DNA of 64,000 nucleotides from Rhizobiaceae bacterium (GCA_017643025.1 JAEPOG010000004.1:578702-642701), one strand, 5' to 3'. Positions 10,948 to 21,081 are shown, counted from the stretch's first letter. Notes: generated by a model from the letters alone, not told the origin. Made by a program: numbers and translations.

Positions 10948-11436
10948 ATGCCTGCAAAGCCCCCGAATTCGATTCTCTTCGTCTGCCTCGGCAATATCTG
11001 CCGCTCGCCACTGGCGGAAGGTGTGTTCAAGTCGGTTATCAACGAGACCGGAGCCGACATCGTTGTCGACTCGGCCGGAACCGGCGCTTGGCATATCGGC
11101 AACCCGCCCGACCCGCGCTCAATCGCCGTCGCCGCGAAACATGGCATCGACATCGCGACGCAGCGCGCCCGGCAGCTTCATCCGTCTGACTTCGAACGTT
11201 TCGACCTGCTCCTTGGCCTCGACCGATCGAACGTGTCAGCGCTCAGGACCCGCGCTCCCGGCGATGCACGCGGCAGGGTTCACCTGTTTCTGGAATATGC
11301 CGGGATGGGTCCGCTTGACGTGCCCGATCCCTACTACGGCGGGGACGACGGCTTCGAAACCGTCTACCGCATGATCCGCGAGGCGTCCGAGGGCCTGTCA
11401 GCGAAGCTCGGCGCACGTGCCGCATCGCCGCCCTGA
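10948..11436 (+). CDS. low-molecular-weight protein tyrosine phosphatase
   Basis: A 162-residue cytosolic phosphatase. The P-loop CLGNICRS (residues 13-20) is the CX5R signature, and [11 protein letters not shown] near residue 130 supplies the aspartate general acid, so both catalytic elements are intact. It could act on tyrosine-phosphorylated proteins or arginine phosphate; the sequence does not tell. The ATG at 10948 starts the protein ten residues before the P-loop, as in the family. The last 73 bases overlap the 3' end of the convergent thpR gene, both in coding sequence. Confidence 0.92.
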   Translation: MPAKPPNSILFVCLGNICRSPLAEGVFKSVINETGADIVVDSAGTGAWHIGNPPDPRSIAVAAKHGIDIATQRARQLHPSDFERFDLLLGLDRSNVSALRTRAPGDARGRVHLFLEYAGMGPLDVPDPYYGGDDGFETVYRMIREASEGLSAKLGARAASPP

Positions 11437-11963
11437 AGCGGCCATGCCTCCTCGATGACGTATGGCCCGCCGCCGACGGAATCGCGCGACGACATGAGAA
11501 CGAAGCGGCCGACCTTGAACGGCATGGCAGCGAAGTTGCCGCGGGCCGACAGATAGTTCGCGACATCGACCGGGCTGGTGTTGCGCAGCCGGGCCAGCGT
11601 GACATGCGGGGCGAACTTGCGCGGGTCGGCCGGTAGGCCGAGCCGCTGGCAGATGCGCTCGATCTCCGCCTGCAGCGCGAACATGTCGGGCGAGGCCGAT
11701 GCGCCCGCCCAGATCGAATGCGGTTTCTTGCCCCCGAATGCGCCGACGCCGGTCAGGGTCAGCGTGAAGGACGGGCGGCGCACCCGGTCGAGCGCGTTGG
11801 CCACCTCGTCGGCGACATGGCCTTCGACATCGCCGATGAAGCGCAGCGTCAGATGGTAGTTTTCGACGTCGATCCAGCGGGCGCCCGGCAGTCCGCCCCT
11901 AAGGAGCGAAAGCGACAGGGCTGCATCGCGCGGTATTTCGAGGGCGGTGAAGAGACGCGGCAT
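11364..11963 (-). CDS. thpR: RNA 2',3'-cyclic phosphodiesterase (2H family)
   Basis: A 199-residue member of the 2H phosphoesterase family that opens RNA 2',3'-cyclic phosphates (formerly 2'-5' RNA ligase). Both HxTx motifs are present: HLTL in ENYHLTLRFIGD near residue 38 and HVTL in FAPHVTLARL near residue 125. ATG at 11963 has AGGAGG seven bases upstream. The C-terminal 24 codons overlap the coding end of the phosphatase gene on the opposite strand by 73 bases. The tail after residue 175 ([22 protein letters not shown]) looks like a read-through extension and may be functionally unimportant. Confidence 0.92.
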   Translation of the reverse strand: MPRLFTALEIPRDAALSLSLLRGGLPGARWIDVENYHLTLRFIGDVEGHVADEVANALDRVRRPSFTLTLTGVGAFGGKKPHSIWAGASASPDMFALQAEIERICQRLGLPADPRKFAPHVTLARLRNTSPVDVANYLSARGNFAAMPFKVGRFVLMSSRDSVGGGPYVIEEAWPLQGGDAARAPSFADRPSDASRIMR

Positions 11964-12045
11964 AAGAACCTCCTCGAATCGACTGCGTGGTCCGAGCGAA
12001 TCATCGAATGGCCAGCCGGGCAAGCGCTTTATGCGCCGCGGTCGC

Positions 12046-12687
12046 TCAATCCGCGGTAAATGCCCGGCCGAGTTGCTGTTCCACGAGCGGCAGGATGCCC
12101 TCCACGATCCTGTCGACGCCCTCGGCATTCGGGTGCATGCCGTCCTCAAGCAGCAGCGCGGACTGGGTCGCCACGCCGTCCAGCAGGAACGGATAGACTG
12201 GGATGTCATGCTTCCTAGCCAGTTCCGGATAGATCGGGTTGAAGGCTGCAGCGTAGTCGGGGCCAAGATTCGGCGCCGCCAGCATGCCGGCGAGCAGCAC
12301 GTCGATATCCCGCGCCTGCAGACGGGTGATCATCTCGTCGAGATTGGCGCGCGTGATATCCGGCGATATTCCGCGCAGCATGTCGTTTGCGCCAAGCTCA
12401 AGGATGACCAGATCGGTCCCGTCGGACACCGACCAATCGAGCCGCGCCAGTCCGCCCGTGCTGGTGTCGCCGGACTGGCTTGCATTGGTGATCACGACAT
12501 CGTGACCATTTGCGCGTAGCGCCGCCTCCAGCTTTTCGGGAAAGGATTCGCCGGGCGCAAGTTGGTAGCCGGCCATCAAACTGTCGCCGAATGCCACGAT
12601 ACGCGTCGGTTCAGCGCTGGCTGGCGGCGAAAACGCGGTGCTCGCCGCAAACACAAAAACCAAAGCGGAAACAAGCCGTTTGAACAT
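12046..12687 (-). CDS. periplasmic SGNH arylesterase / TesA-like thioesterase
   Basis: A 213-residue secreted esterase. Residues 1-25 are a signal peptide (MFKRLVSALVFVF...ASA). The SGNH blocks are complete: GDSLMAGY with Ser36, the glycine in ASQSGDTSTGGL, LGAND, and DGMHPNAEG carrying the Asp-His of the catalytic triad. I prefer ATG at 12687 because it gives a normal signal peptide; an ATG at 12735 would add 16 residues in front. It is divergent from an ABC transporter ATPase and permease, the same trio as tesA-ybbA-ybbP in Escherichia coli, which suggests linked lipid or ester metabolism at the envelope. Confidence 0.9.
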   Translation of the reverse strand: MFKRLVSALVFVFAASTAFSPPASAEPTRIVAFGDSLMAGYQLAPGESFPEKLEAALRANGHDVVITNASQSGDTSTGGLARLDWSVSDGTDLVILELGANDMLRGISPDITRANLDEMITRLQARDIDVLLAGMLAAPNLGPDYAAAFNPIYPELARKHDIPVYPFLLDGVATQSALLLEDGMHPNAEGVDRIVEGILPLVEQQLGRAFTAD

Positions 12688-12767
12688 CAGCAAATCAAAC
12701 CCATATGTTGCGGGCGAAATTGTGCCCGCCGCCATTGACCATCATCTGCATATAGGACGAATGCCGC

Positions 12768-13468
<701 letters not shown>

Positions 13469-13472
<4 letters not shown>

Positions 13473-16018
13473 CGCTCTCGCGCAATCTCGCTCTCGCCTT
13501 CCGCTTCTCGCTGCGCGAGATGCGTGGCGGCCTGTCCGGCTTCCTGATCTTCGTCACCTGCATCGCGCTCGGCGTCGGCGCCATCGGCGGCGTGAACTCC
13601 GTCGCGCAGGCGATCACGGGCGCCGTCGCCAGCCAAGGCCAGGTGCTGCTCGGTGGCGACATCCGCTTCGAACTGATCCACCGCGAGACGACACCCGAGG
13701 AACAGACGTTTTTGGAACGATACGGTGAAGTCGCCGCCAATGCCAACATGCGCTCCATGGTGCGGCTGCCGGATGCCAGCGACCAAACTCTGGTGGAACT
13801 GAAAGCCGTCGACGGCGCCTACCCGCTCTACGGCGAGTTCGAGACCGACCCCGCCCTGCCGCTGGACGATCTGTTCGCCGAGCGTGGCGGCGCGCATGGC
13901 GCGGCTGCCGCCGACCTATTGTTCCAGCGTCTCGGCCTGGAGGTCGGCGACCGCATTGTACTCGGCAGCGAGGAATTCGAACTTCGTGCCCGCATCGTCA
14001 CCGAACCGGACGCCATTTCCGACGGCTTCGGCCTCGCCCCGCGCCTCATGACCTCCATCGATGGGCTGCGCGCAACCGGCCTGCTGCAGCCCGGCAGCCT
14101 TGTCGAGCATGGCTACAAGATCAGGCTGCCCGCGGGTGCAACCGAAGCGGCCATCGAAACGATCCGCGAGCAGGCTGCGGCGGAGCTTCCTGAAGCCGGT
14201 TGGAGCATCCGCTCGCGCACCAACGCCGCGCCTTCGCTGGCAAGCAATGTCGCGCGCTTCTCGCAGTTCCTGACTCTGGTCGGTCTTACCGCCCTTGTCG
14301 TCGGCGGCGTCGGCGTTGCCAACGCGGTACGGGCCTATCTCGAAAGCAAGCGCGGGGTCATCGCCACCTTCAAGAGTCTCGGCGCTTCCGGTGGCTTCGT
14401 CTTCGTCGTCTACCTCGTCCAGATCCTGATGATCGCCGCGATTGGCATCGCGGCCGGGGTGGCCATCGGCGCCTCAATGCCGTTCCTCGCCACCGCCTTC
14501 CTGTCCAACTTCCTGCCGCTGCCGGCCGAGGCCGGCTTCTATCCCGGCGCGCTGGCGGTCGGCGTGTTGTTCGGGCTGATGGTGACGCTGGTCTTCGCAC
14601 TGCTGCCGCTCGGACGTGCGCGAGACGTGCCGGCCACCGCGCTCTTCCGCGAAATGGGTTTCGAGGCGCGCGGCTGGCCCCGTGCCATCTATGTCGTGCT
14701 GTCGGCGGCCATCGCTGTGCTGCTGGCTCTGTTCGCGGTCTGGTGGTCGGAAGAGCGGCTGATTGCCGTGATCTTCATCGGCGGCATGGCGTTTGCATTT
14801 GTCGTGCTGCGTAGCGTGGCCGTCGGGCTGCAATGGCTGGCGCGGCGCAGCCCGCGCGTCCGCTCGACCTCGCTCCGATTGGCAATCGGCAACATCCACC
14901 GCCCCGGTGCGCTGACGCCCTCGGTCGTGCTCTCGCTTGGGCTGGGGCTGACGCTGCTCGTCACTCTGGCGCTGATCGACGGCAATCTCCGCCGCCAGAT
15001 CTCGGGCAGCCTCGCCGAGCGCGCACCCAACTTCTTCTTCGTCGATATCCCCAACGCCGACATCGACGCGTTCAGCAGCCTTGTCGCCGAGCAGGCGCCG
15101 GACGGTGCGCTGATGAAAGTGCCCATGCTGCGCGGGCGCATCATGGCGCTCAACGGCGTCGATGTGCGCGAGATCGAGATGCCACCTGAGGGCGCGTGGG
15201 TGCTGCGCGGCGACCGCGGCATCACATACTCAGAGGAGCCGCCTTCAAACGCGACGATCAGCGAGGGCGAGTGGTGGCCGGCCGATTATTCAGGCGAGCC
15301 GCTGGTGTCCTTCTCGGCCGAGGAAGCGCACGAGATCGGCCTGGCAATAGGCGACACCGTCACCGTCAACGTGCTCGGCCGCAACATCACAGCCCGCATC
15401 GCCAATCTGCGCCAGGTCGAATGGGAGTCGATGGGTATCAACTTCGTCATGGTGTTTTCGCCCAACACCTTTGCCGGCGCGCCACACTCGTGGCTGGCGA
15501 CGCTGACCGACGAAGCTTCGAATGCCGAAGACGACGCCCGGCTGCTCAACGCCGTCACGCGTGCTTTCCCCGCCGTCACCAGCGTGCGGGTCAAGGACGC
15601 GCTCGACATCGTCAACGGCCTCGTCGCGCAACTTGCGACAGCAATACGCGCTGCCGCTGCCGTCGCGCTCATCGCATCCATTCTGGTATTGTCGGGCGCG
15701 CTGGCCGCCGGCAACCGCGCCCGCATCCACGACGCGGTGGTTCTGAAGACGCTGGGCGCCACGCGCCGCATGCTGATCTCGGCGTTCTCTATCGAGTACC
15801 TGATGATCGGCCTAGCGACGGCGACCTTTGCGCTTTTCGCCGGCGGCGTCGCCGCGTGGTACGTGGTTTCGCAGATCATGACGCTGCCTTCGGCCTTCCT
15901 GCCCGAGGTCGCCGTCTCGACCATCGTGATTGCCCTCGTGCTGACGGTCGGTTTCGGCCTCGCCGGCACCTGGAGGGTCCTCGGTCACAAGGCGGCGCCC
16001 GTCCTGCGCAACCTCTAG
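13469..16018 (+). CDS. FtsX-like ABC permease (YbbP family)
   Basis: An 849-residue inner-membrane protein. It has one transmembrane helix near residues 24-45, a large periplasmic domain, then a FtsX-type helix bundle at about residues 255-420. A second periplasmic region (about 500-710) and a second FtsX bundle near the C-terminus ([22 protein letters not shown] is the typical FtsX coupling segment) follow. This duplicated layout is that of YbbP. With the ATPase upstream it forms a probable type VII ABC machine working on lipoproteins or lipids rather than importing solutes. The 230 bases after it hold a weak hairpin (16032-16046, AGCGT/ACGCT) and the promoter of the next gene. Confidence 0.9.
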
Positions 16019-16121
16019 GTTTGCAAAGTGGAGCGTAAACAACGCTTTGGCGAAGCGCTCACGCAATGTGACAAGCGGCAACCATGTCGCGAATTATTGG
16101 CCGGCGGACCCGGCGCAGGAC

Positions 16122-16150
16122 TTGTTCTTGACGCAAAGAACACACATATT
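16122..16150 (+). promoter_or_regulatory. candidate promoter of the Bax inhibitor-1 gene
   Basis: TTGTTC (16122-16127), a 17-base spacer and CATATT (16145-16150) form a plausible sigma-70 promoter 98 bases upstream of the ATG. A TTGACG at 16128 is a better -35 by itself but is too close to any -10. The leader in between includes GAGGAAAC just before the ATG as ribosome binding site. Confidence 0.3.
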
Positions 16151-16248
16151 CTGCCCTAGGCATGCTGGAGTCCCGCCAGCGGCGCCTGGGCGCGTGCGCT
16201 GCACGAAACCCCGACACCCGACGGGACGTAGCTACTTAGAGGAAACAC

Positions 16249-16983
16249 ATGGCTGACCTTCGCAATTATCAGGCGCGTGCGGCGACCGCCGGAAGCCGCA
16301 CCGGCGCCGCAATAGACGAAGGCCTGCGCGCCTACATGCTCAGGGTTTACAACCTGATGGCGCTCGGCCTCGCGATTACCGGCGTGGCGGCGATGGCCAC
16401 GGCACAGTTGGCTATGACCAGCCCGGCATTCGCCCAGATCATGTACGGAAGCCCGCTGCGCTGGGTTGTCATGCTCGCGCCGCTCGGCTTCGTATTCTTC
16501 CTGAGCGCGCGCATCCACAAGATGAGCGTGGCAAGTGCGCAGACGACCTTCTGGGCCTTCGCGGCCGTGATGGGCATCTCGCTCTCCTCGATCTTCCTCG
16601 TCTTCACCGGCGAGAGCATCGTGCGCGTGTTCTTCATCACTGCGGCCTCCTTCGGCGCTCTGTCGCTGTGGGGCTACACGACCAAGCGCGATTTGTCCGG
16701 AATGGGCTCGTTCCTGTTCATGGGCCTGATCGGCCTGATCCTCGCCATGGTGGTGAACATCTTCCTGGCGTCCTCGGCGCTGCAGTTCGCCATCTCGGCG
16801 ATCGGCGTGCTGATCTTCGCCGGCCTGACTGCCTACGACACGCAGCAGATCAAGGAGATGTATTACGAGGGCGACGGCGCACTGGTTGCCGGCCGCAAGG
16901 CCATCATGAGCGCGCTGAGGCTCTACCTCGACTTCATCAACCTGTTCATGTTCCTGCTGCAGTTCCTGGGCAACCGCGAATAA
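16249..16983 (+). CDS. Bax inhibitor-1/YccA family membrane protein
   Basis: A 244-residue inner-membrane protein with seven hydrophobic segments, of the BI-1 (TMBIM) family. The C-terminal family signature is clear: LIFAGLTAYDTQQIKEMYYEG followed by ALRLYLDFINLFMFLLQFLG. The aspartate in YDTQQIK corresponds to the pH-sensing residue of the bacterial calcium-leak channel YetJ, so ion leak is a possible role by family knowledge. It has its own promoter region and is followed by a strong intrinsic terminator at 17009-17032, so it is probably monocistronic. Confidence 0.93.
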   Translation: MADLRNYQARAATAGSRTGAAIDEGLRAYMLRVYNLMALGLAITGVAAMATAQLAMTSPAFAQIMYGSPLRWVVMLAPLGFVFFLSARIHKMSVASAQTTFWAFAAVMGISLSSIFLVFTGESIVRVFFITAASFGALSLWGYTTKRDLSGMGSFLFMGLIGLILAMVVNIFLASSALQFAISAIGVLIFAGLTAYDTQQIKEMYYEGDGALVAGRKAIMSALRLYLDFINLFMFLLQFLGNRE

Positions 16984-17008
16984 CGGCGGACAACAGAACA
17001 AACGAAAA

Positions 17009-17032
17009 GGGCGCCGCGAGGCGCCCTTTTTT
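17009..17032. terminator. bidirectional intrinsic terminator
   Basis: A perfect 7-bp stem GGGCGCC / GGCGCCC closed by a GCGA (GNRA) tetraloop is flanked by AAAA (17005-17008) and TTTTTT (17027-17032). It lies 26 bases after the stop of the BI-1 gene on the plus strand and 27 bases after the stop of the small TRAP-operon gene on the minus strand, so it can end both convergent units. Confidence 0.9.
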
Positions 17033-17058
17033 GTTGATGACGGTAACGGGGCGTCCAA

Positions 17059-17286
17059 TCAATCAGGCGCACTTAACCACCAGCCGAGCGCAACCCCGAA
17101 CGGATGAATGCCCGCGAGAAGCGCGCCGAGTGCGCCTGCAGTCGCGAGCGCCAGTTCGTAACCTCTCAGATAGATCTGCTGCCGCTGCACAAGGACAACC
17201 GGCTGACCGTTCCAGTACAGGCGTCCGGTTGCATCATCGGCTTCGAGTTTGTCGATGTCGTCATAGGTGATCGCATGCCGCGCTAT
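17059..17286 (-). CDS. small membrane protein with apparent ATA start codon
   Basis: A 75-codon open frame that no ordinary start-codon rule finds. From ATA at 17286 it reads (M)ARHAITYDDIDKLEADDA, then a central RLYWNGQPVVLVQRQ segment, a hydrophobic helix LALATAGALGALLAGI and a C-terminal GWWLSAPD, ending at TGA. No ATG, GTG or TTG lies in frame between the previous stop and residue 33. GGAGG sits seven bases before the ATA, ideal ribosome-binding spacing. Codon usage and amino acid pattern look like a real protein. It follows dctM by 43 bases on the same strand and precedes the shared terminator, so it is the last gene of the TRAP operon. It may be a rare ATA start, or an ATG lost by mutation. 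Confidence 0.7.
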   Translation of the reverse strand: MARHAITYDDIDKLEADDATGRLYWNGQPVVLVQRQQIYLRGYELALATAGALGALLAGIHPFGVALGWWLSAPD

Positions 17287-17329
17287 GGTTGCTCCTCCAT
17301 GTCTGCGGCAGCGGGACCGTGGCGCCGAC

Positions 17330-19987
17330 CTAGAAGTTCAGCGACACGTCTCTGTGCGAGGCGTTGCAGCTCGCCACGTAGAGCGCCTGCTCGCGCGGGA
17401 AGCGCTGCAACTGCCGCAGTCCGAGATTTGTCCGGATGGTGTCCGCGTAGGTACCAAGCGTCGGCATCAGTTCCGCCGATGCCGGCTGACGCCACGCCAG
17501 TTCCTCGTCCGCGGCGGCAAGCGCTTCCGCCACCTCTTCGGCGGCAGTCCCGCGGTCCGGCGTCTCTCCCTCGAACGCACGCCGCGCATTGCTGATGCCT
17601 GAGCGAACGTCGCTAGCTCCGGCAGTCGCATCTGCCTCGTTCTGCAGATCGGTCAGCCGGTCGACGAGTTCGGCAGGGTCGCCGCCCTGTATATCCACTT
17701 CGGCTAGGCTGGCGCGCAGCGCGGCAAGCTTGCCTGCGTCGGCCAGAAGTGCGGCGACATCGTTGACCGCGCCATAGGAATTGTCGGCGGCGCGACGATA
17801 GGCATTGCCCGCTTGCGTCTCGGCCCGGGTCAGCTTGGCGAATTCGTCATGGGTCGCGTCCCACTCGGCCGGGATTTCCGCCAGCAGCGCGTTCTTCTCG
17901 GCTTCCAGCACCTCGACGCGCGCCATCAGGCGTTCGCGCCGCTCGACGATTTCGGAATCGTCGCCGCGCAAGCGCGAAATGCGCGTCTGCAGCTCGCTGA
18001 TTTCATCCTCATGCCGGCGCACGTCACGTTCGATGGCGCGCACGGCGCTGTGGAGCGGCCTATAGGCCGGCGTGGCAGCCGCAACCGCCGCCTCGGCCTC
18101 GTGTACCTTCTCGACCAGCCCGAATACATCGTTCGCGCTGGTGAACGCATCGCCCAGTCGATTCTGGTAGCGCTCGGGCAGCACGGCAAGATTGAGCGCT
18201 TCCGCGGCGGCGAGCTGCGCCCGGATTGTATCGCCTCTGTTTTCCAGCGTGTCGAACACATAGCGGTCGACGCAATACTGAAGGCTCGGGTTCCGCGGCG
18301 GCGGCGATGTCTCAGAAAGCAGCGCCACGCGGGACGGCAGGTAGTTCACCAGCGGCGGCGCATACGCGACAATCACCAGCGCCACGAGCTGCAGGATGAT
18401 GAAGGCGATGACACCCTTGTAGATCTGGATCGTCTTGACGATCGCAGGCGCCACGCCACGCAGGTAGAAAAGCGCGAAACCGAAGGGCGGCGTGAGGAAG
18501 GAGGTCTGGATGTTGAGGCCGATCATCACGCCAAGCCAAACCGCGGTGACGTTGGCTCCCGGATCGGCAAGCAGAATCGGCGCCACGATCGGCACTACGA
18601 CGACGGCGATCTCGATGAAATCGAGGAAGAAGCCGAGGACGAAAATCACCGCCATGACGATGAAGAACTGCATCCAGAACCCGCCCGGCAGGCCGGTGAG
18701 GAATTCGCGGACGATTTCCTCGCCGCCGAAGGCGCGGAATGCGGCGGTCAGCATCGCAGCGCCAAGCAGGATGATGAAAACAAGCGAGGTCGTCTTGGCC
18801 GTCTCGATCATCACGCCATACATCGTGTTGTCGATGCGGATGGCCCGCCAGCCGCTCCACAAGAGAGCGAAGACGAGCAGGCCAAGCGCCAGAACCATGA
18901 GGGTCACGCCGATCGCGTCGTGCGTATCGTCGATGCCCTTGATGTTCACGTCGAACTGCGAGCGGATCAGCGCCATCAGCACTAGCGACACGACGGCGAT
19001 GATCGCCGGATAGTAGGCGCGGCTGCCGCCGTCTTTCAGCTTGTAGCCGGCCATGATGAGCGCCCCGGCGGCGCCGATCGCGCCGGCCTGGTTCACCGTG
19101 GCGACGCCGCCGATGATCGACCCCAGAACGACGAAGATCAGCGCCAGCGGAGGCACCAACGCCAAGAGCACCTTGCCGGCAAACGCCGCGTCATACTTGC
19201 CTTCATACGGAACGGCGGGAGCAACCTTGGGATTGATCAGCGCGCGCACGAGGATGAAGATCATGTAGAGGGCGACCAGCACGAGGCCGGGGATAAAGGC
19301 GCCAAGGAACATTTCGCCGGCGCTCGTGGGCGCGACGTTGAACGCGCTCGGCATAGTGAGCTCGCCGGTCGCCTGCTTGTAGAGGGCGGTACGCGCCGTG
19401 CCCGCCTGGTCGGAGGCGCTGGCCAGCTGGTCCGCCAGGATAATAAGCACGATCGATGGCGGAATGATCTGGCCCAGCGTGCCCGAGGCGGCGATAGTAC
19501 CGGTCGCCAGCGGCTGCGAATAGTTGTTGCGCAACATGGCGGGTAACGAGATCAGACCCATCGCGACGACGGTCGCGCCGACGATTCCGGTGGTCGCTGC
19601 GAGCAGCGCGCCGACGAACACGACCGAAATGCCCAGACCGCCGGGGATCGGCCCGAACAGCTGCGCCATCGCGATCAACAGGTCTTCCGCGATGCGCGAG
19701 CGCTGCAGCATGATCCCCATGAACACGAAGAGTGGAATCGCTATCAGCGTATCTCGTTCGGGTTCCCAGTAGATCCCTCGCAGGTTGGTAACACCGGCGC
19801 TGAGCCATTGGCCGGGCCCGCCCTGCGCGAAATAGGCGTCGGTATTTCCCGCAAACAGATATCCGCAGATGGCGGCGATCAGCACCGTGAGGATGGCCGA
19901 GCCCGGAAGCGCGAATGCCACAGGATAGCCGGACGCCAAGGCACCCGCCATCAGCACGATCAGAAGGAGAAGAAAGATGATTTCCAT
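17330..19987 (-). CDS. TRAP transporter large permease with C-terminal coiled-coil extension
   Basis: An 885-residue protein. Residues 1 to about 560 are a DctM-type permease with many transmembrane helices; typical segments are PGGLGISVVFVGALLAATTGIVGATVV and TLGQIIPPSIVLIILADQ. The family usually has about 430-600 residues. Here about 320 further residues follow: residues 640-705 are strongly charged and heptad-like (RAIERDVRRHEDEISELQTR is typical), then helical segments rich in Ala, Glu and Asp. Topology should place this tail either in the periplasm or cytoplasm; I cannot decide. It lies 24 bases downstream of dctQ in the FcbT1/TakP-type transporter operon. The tail is in frame, without frameshift, so this is a genuine fusion. 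Confidence 0.9.
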   Translation of the reverse strand: MEIIFLLLLIVLMAGALASGYPVAFALPGSAILTVLIAAICGYLFAGNTDAYFAQGGPGQWLSAGVTNLRGIYWEPERDTLIAIPLFVFMGIMLQRSRIAEDLLIAMAQLFGPIPGGLGISVVFVGALLAATTGIVGATVVAMGLISLPAMLRNNYSQPLATGTIAASGTLGQIIPPSIVLIILADQLASASDQAGTARTALYKQATGELTMPSAFNVAPTSAGEMFLGAFIPGLVLVALYMIFILVRALINPKVAPAVPYEGKYDAAFAGKVLLALVPPLALIFVVLGSIIGGVATVNQAGAIGAAGALIMAGYKLKDGGSRAYYPAIIAVVSLVLMALIRSQFDVNIKGIDDTHDAIGVTLMVLALGLLVFALLWSGWRAIRIDNTMYGVMIETAKTTSLVFIILLGAAMLTAAFRAFGGEEIVREFLTGLPGGFWMQFFIVMAVIFVLGFFLDFIEIAVVVVPIVAPILLADPGANVTAVWLGVMIGLNIQTSFLTPPFGFALFYLRGVAPAIVKTIQIYKGVIAFIILQLVALVIVAYAPPLVNYLPSRVALLSETSPPPRNPSLQYCVDRYVFDTLENRGDTIRAQLAAAEALNLAVLPERYQNRLGDAFTSANDVFGLVEKVHEAEAAVAAATPAYRPLHSAVRAIERDVRRHEDEISELQTRISRLRGDDSEIVERRERLMARVEVLEAEKNALLAEIPAEWDATHDEFAKLTRAETQAGNAYRRAADNSYGAVNDVAALLADAGKLAALRASLAEVDIQGGDPAELVDRLTDLQNEADATAGASDVRSGISNARRAFEGETPDRGTAAEEVAEALAAADEELAWRQPASAELMPTLGTYADTIRTNLGLRQLQRFPREQALYVASCNASHRDVSLNF

Positions 19988-20011
19988 GGCGCCCGCTACC
20001 TGAGCACGCCG

Positions 20012-21004
20012 TCAGGCGATGCTCGCCCCCTCATGCTCGACATGGCCAGGATCGCCGCGCCAGTCGGCGAGGCCGCTGAACAGGCCCGACACGAACTGGA
20101 TCAGCATCGACACCGCGAATATGCCGAGAAACGCCGCCATCAGATATTTGACCATCATGCCGAACGCGGCCGATTGCGTGACCTCGAAATTGAACACAGG
20201 TGCGTTGATGATCGAGGCCGACGACGCCATTCCCAGAATGAGGATCGTCCAGCAGAAGATGATGCCCAGAAACACCGCGCCCACTGCGTTGACGGCGCCT
20301 TTGCGCCGCGTCGAAAATGACGCGTAGAACACGTCCACCCGCACGTGTCCCTCGTCCAGCAGCGTATAGGCGCTGGCGAACAGGAACAGCGCGCCGTACC
20401 AGAAGCGCACCAGATCGGCCATGAACGGCTGCTCGTACGAAAACAGGAAACGCGAGAAGACGATCAGCAGTTCGGCGACGACGATAAGCAGCGCCAGCCA
20501 GAGAAAGCCGAGTGTACGCGTGAAATAGGCAACCACGACGCTGAGCAGCATTAGCGGTACATGGACATAGGTGCCTCGGAAGCGCGGCAGTCCGAGATCT
20601 CGGGTCAGCTCTGTCCCGACAATCGGCTCAAGCAGCCCCTCGACGCGCAGGAAGGTAATCAGGACGTCGGCGACGCCGACGATCAGGACCATCCAGAAGG
20701 CCCATCGTATGAAGAAGGTGTTGATACCGGAGACGTAGTCCGCCTGCTGACGCAGCGGGACATGGCGCCCAGAATAGGCGTAAACCGCTCCGACAACGAG
20801 CGCGGCGGCGTAGAGCGCGAACTGAACCCATGCCAGGGGGCCGGTCGCAGGCGAGAACACTGCAACACCTGGCCAACCGAAGGCATTGATCAGAAAATTG
20901 TTGATCAGGAATGCAGCCAGGATAAAGAGATTCACCCAGCCGAAAATCAGCACGAGCCCGCCGATTGCCGACGGCGTCGCGCCCCGACTCGTATCACCGG
21001 ACAT
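20012..21004 (-). CDS. TRAP transporter small permease subunit (DctQ type, long form)
   Basis: A 330-residue membrane protein, about twice the usual DctQ length, with roughly eight hydrophobic segments. The DctQ signature lies in the second half (LDEGHVRVDVFYASFSTRRKG, about residues 222-242). The first 150 residues contribute extra helices (GLVLIFGWVNLFILAAFLI onward). Long DctQ proteins of this kind are typical of the mannitol/chloroaromatic (FcbT) branch of TRAP transporters. The ATG has GGGGAAC as ribosome binding site. A strong stem-loop separates it from dctP upstream, and dctM starts 24 bases after its stop. Confidence 0.9.
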   Translation of the reverse strand: MSGDTSRGATPSAIGGLVLIFGWVNLFILAAFLINNFLINAFGWPGVAVFSPATGPLAWVQFALYAAALVVGAVYAYSGRHVPLRQQADYVSGINTFFIRWAFWMVLIVGVADVLITFLRVEGLLEPIVGTELTRDLGLPRFRGTYVHVPLMLLSVVVAYFTRTLGFLWLALLIVVAELLIVFSRFLFSYEQPFMADLVRFWYGALFLFASAYTLLDEGHVRVDVFYASFSTRRKGAVNAVGAVFLGIIFCWTILILGMASSASIINAPVFNFEVTQSAAFGMMVKYLMAAFLGIFAVSMLIQFVSGLFSGLADWRGDPGHVEHEGASIA

Positions 21005-21022
21005 TCGTGTTCCCCGTTATGT

Positions 21023-21060
21023 GCGAGACGGGGCTTTCGCCCCGCCTCGCCATTTTTTTT
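21023..21060. other. stem-loop between dctP and dctQ with antisense T-tract
   Basis: The arms 21023-21034 and 21039-21050 form a 12-bp stem with one G-U wobble when read on the minus strand and a GAAA tetraloop. Read on the plus strand, it is followed after two bases by eight T residues (21053-21060), the form of an intrinsic terminator, although no plus-strand gene precedes it. On the operon strand there is no U-tract, so it more likely stabilises the dctP message or lowers permease expression relative to the binding protein. Confidence 0.7.
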
Positions 21061-21081
21061 GGATGCTACCGGTGTTACCGA

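Noticed and set aside
21053..21060. T8 tract as terminator of a plus-strand gene
   Set aside because: No plus-strand coding sequence with any family feature precedes it; it is reported only as an antisense feature.
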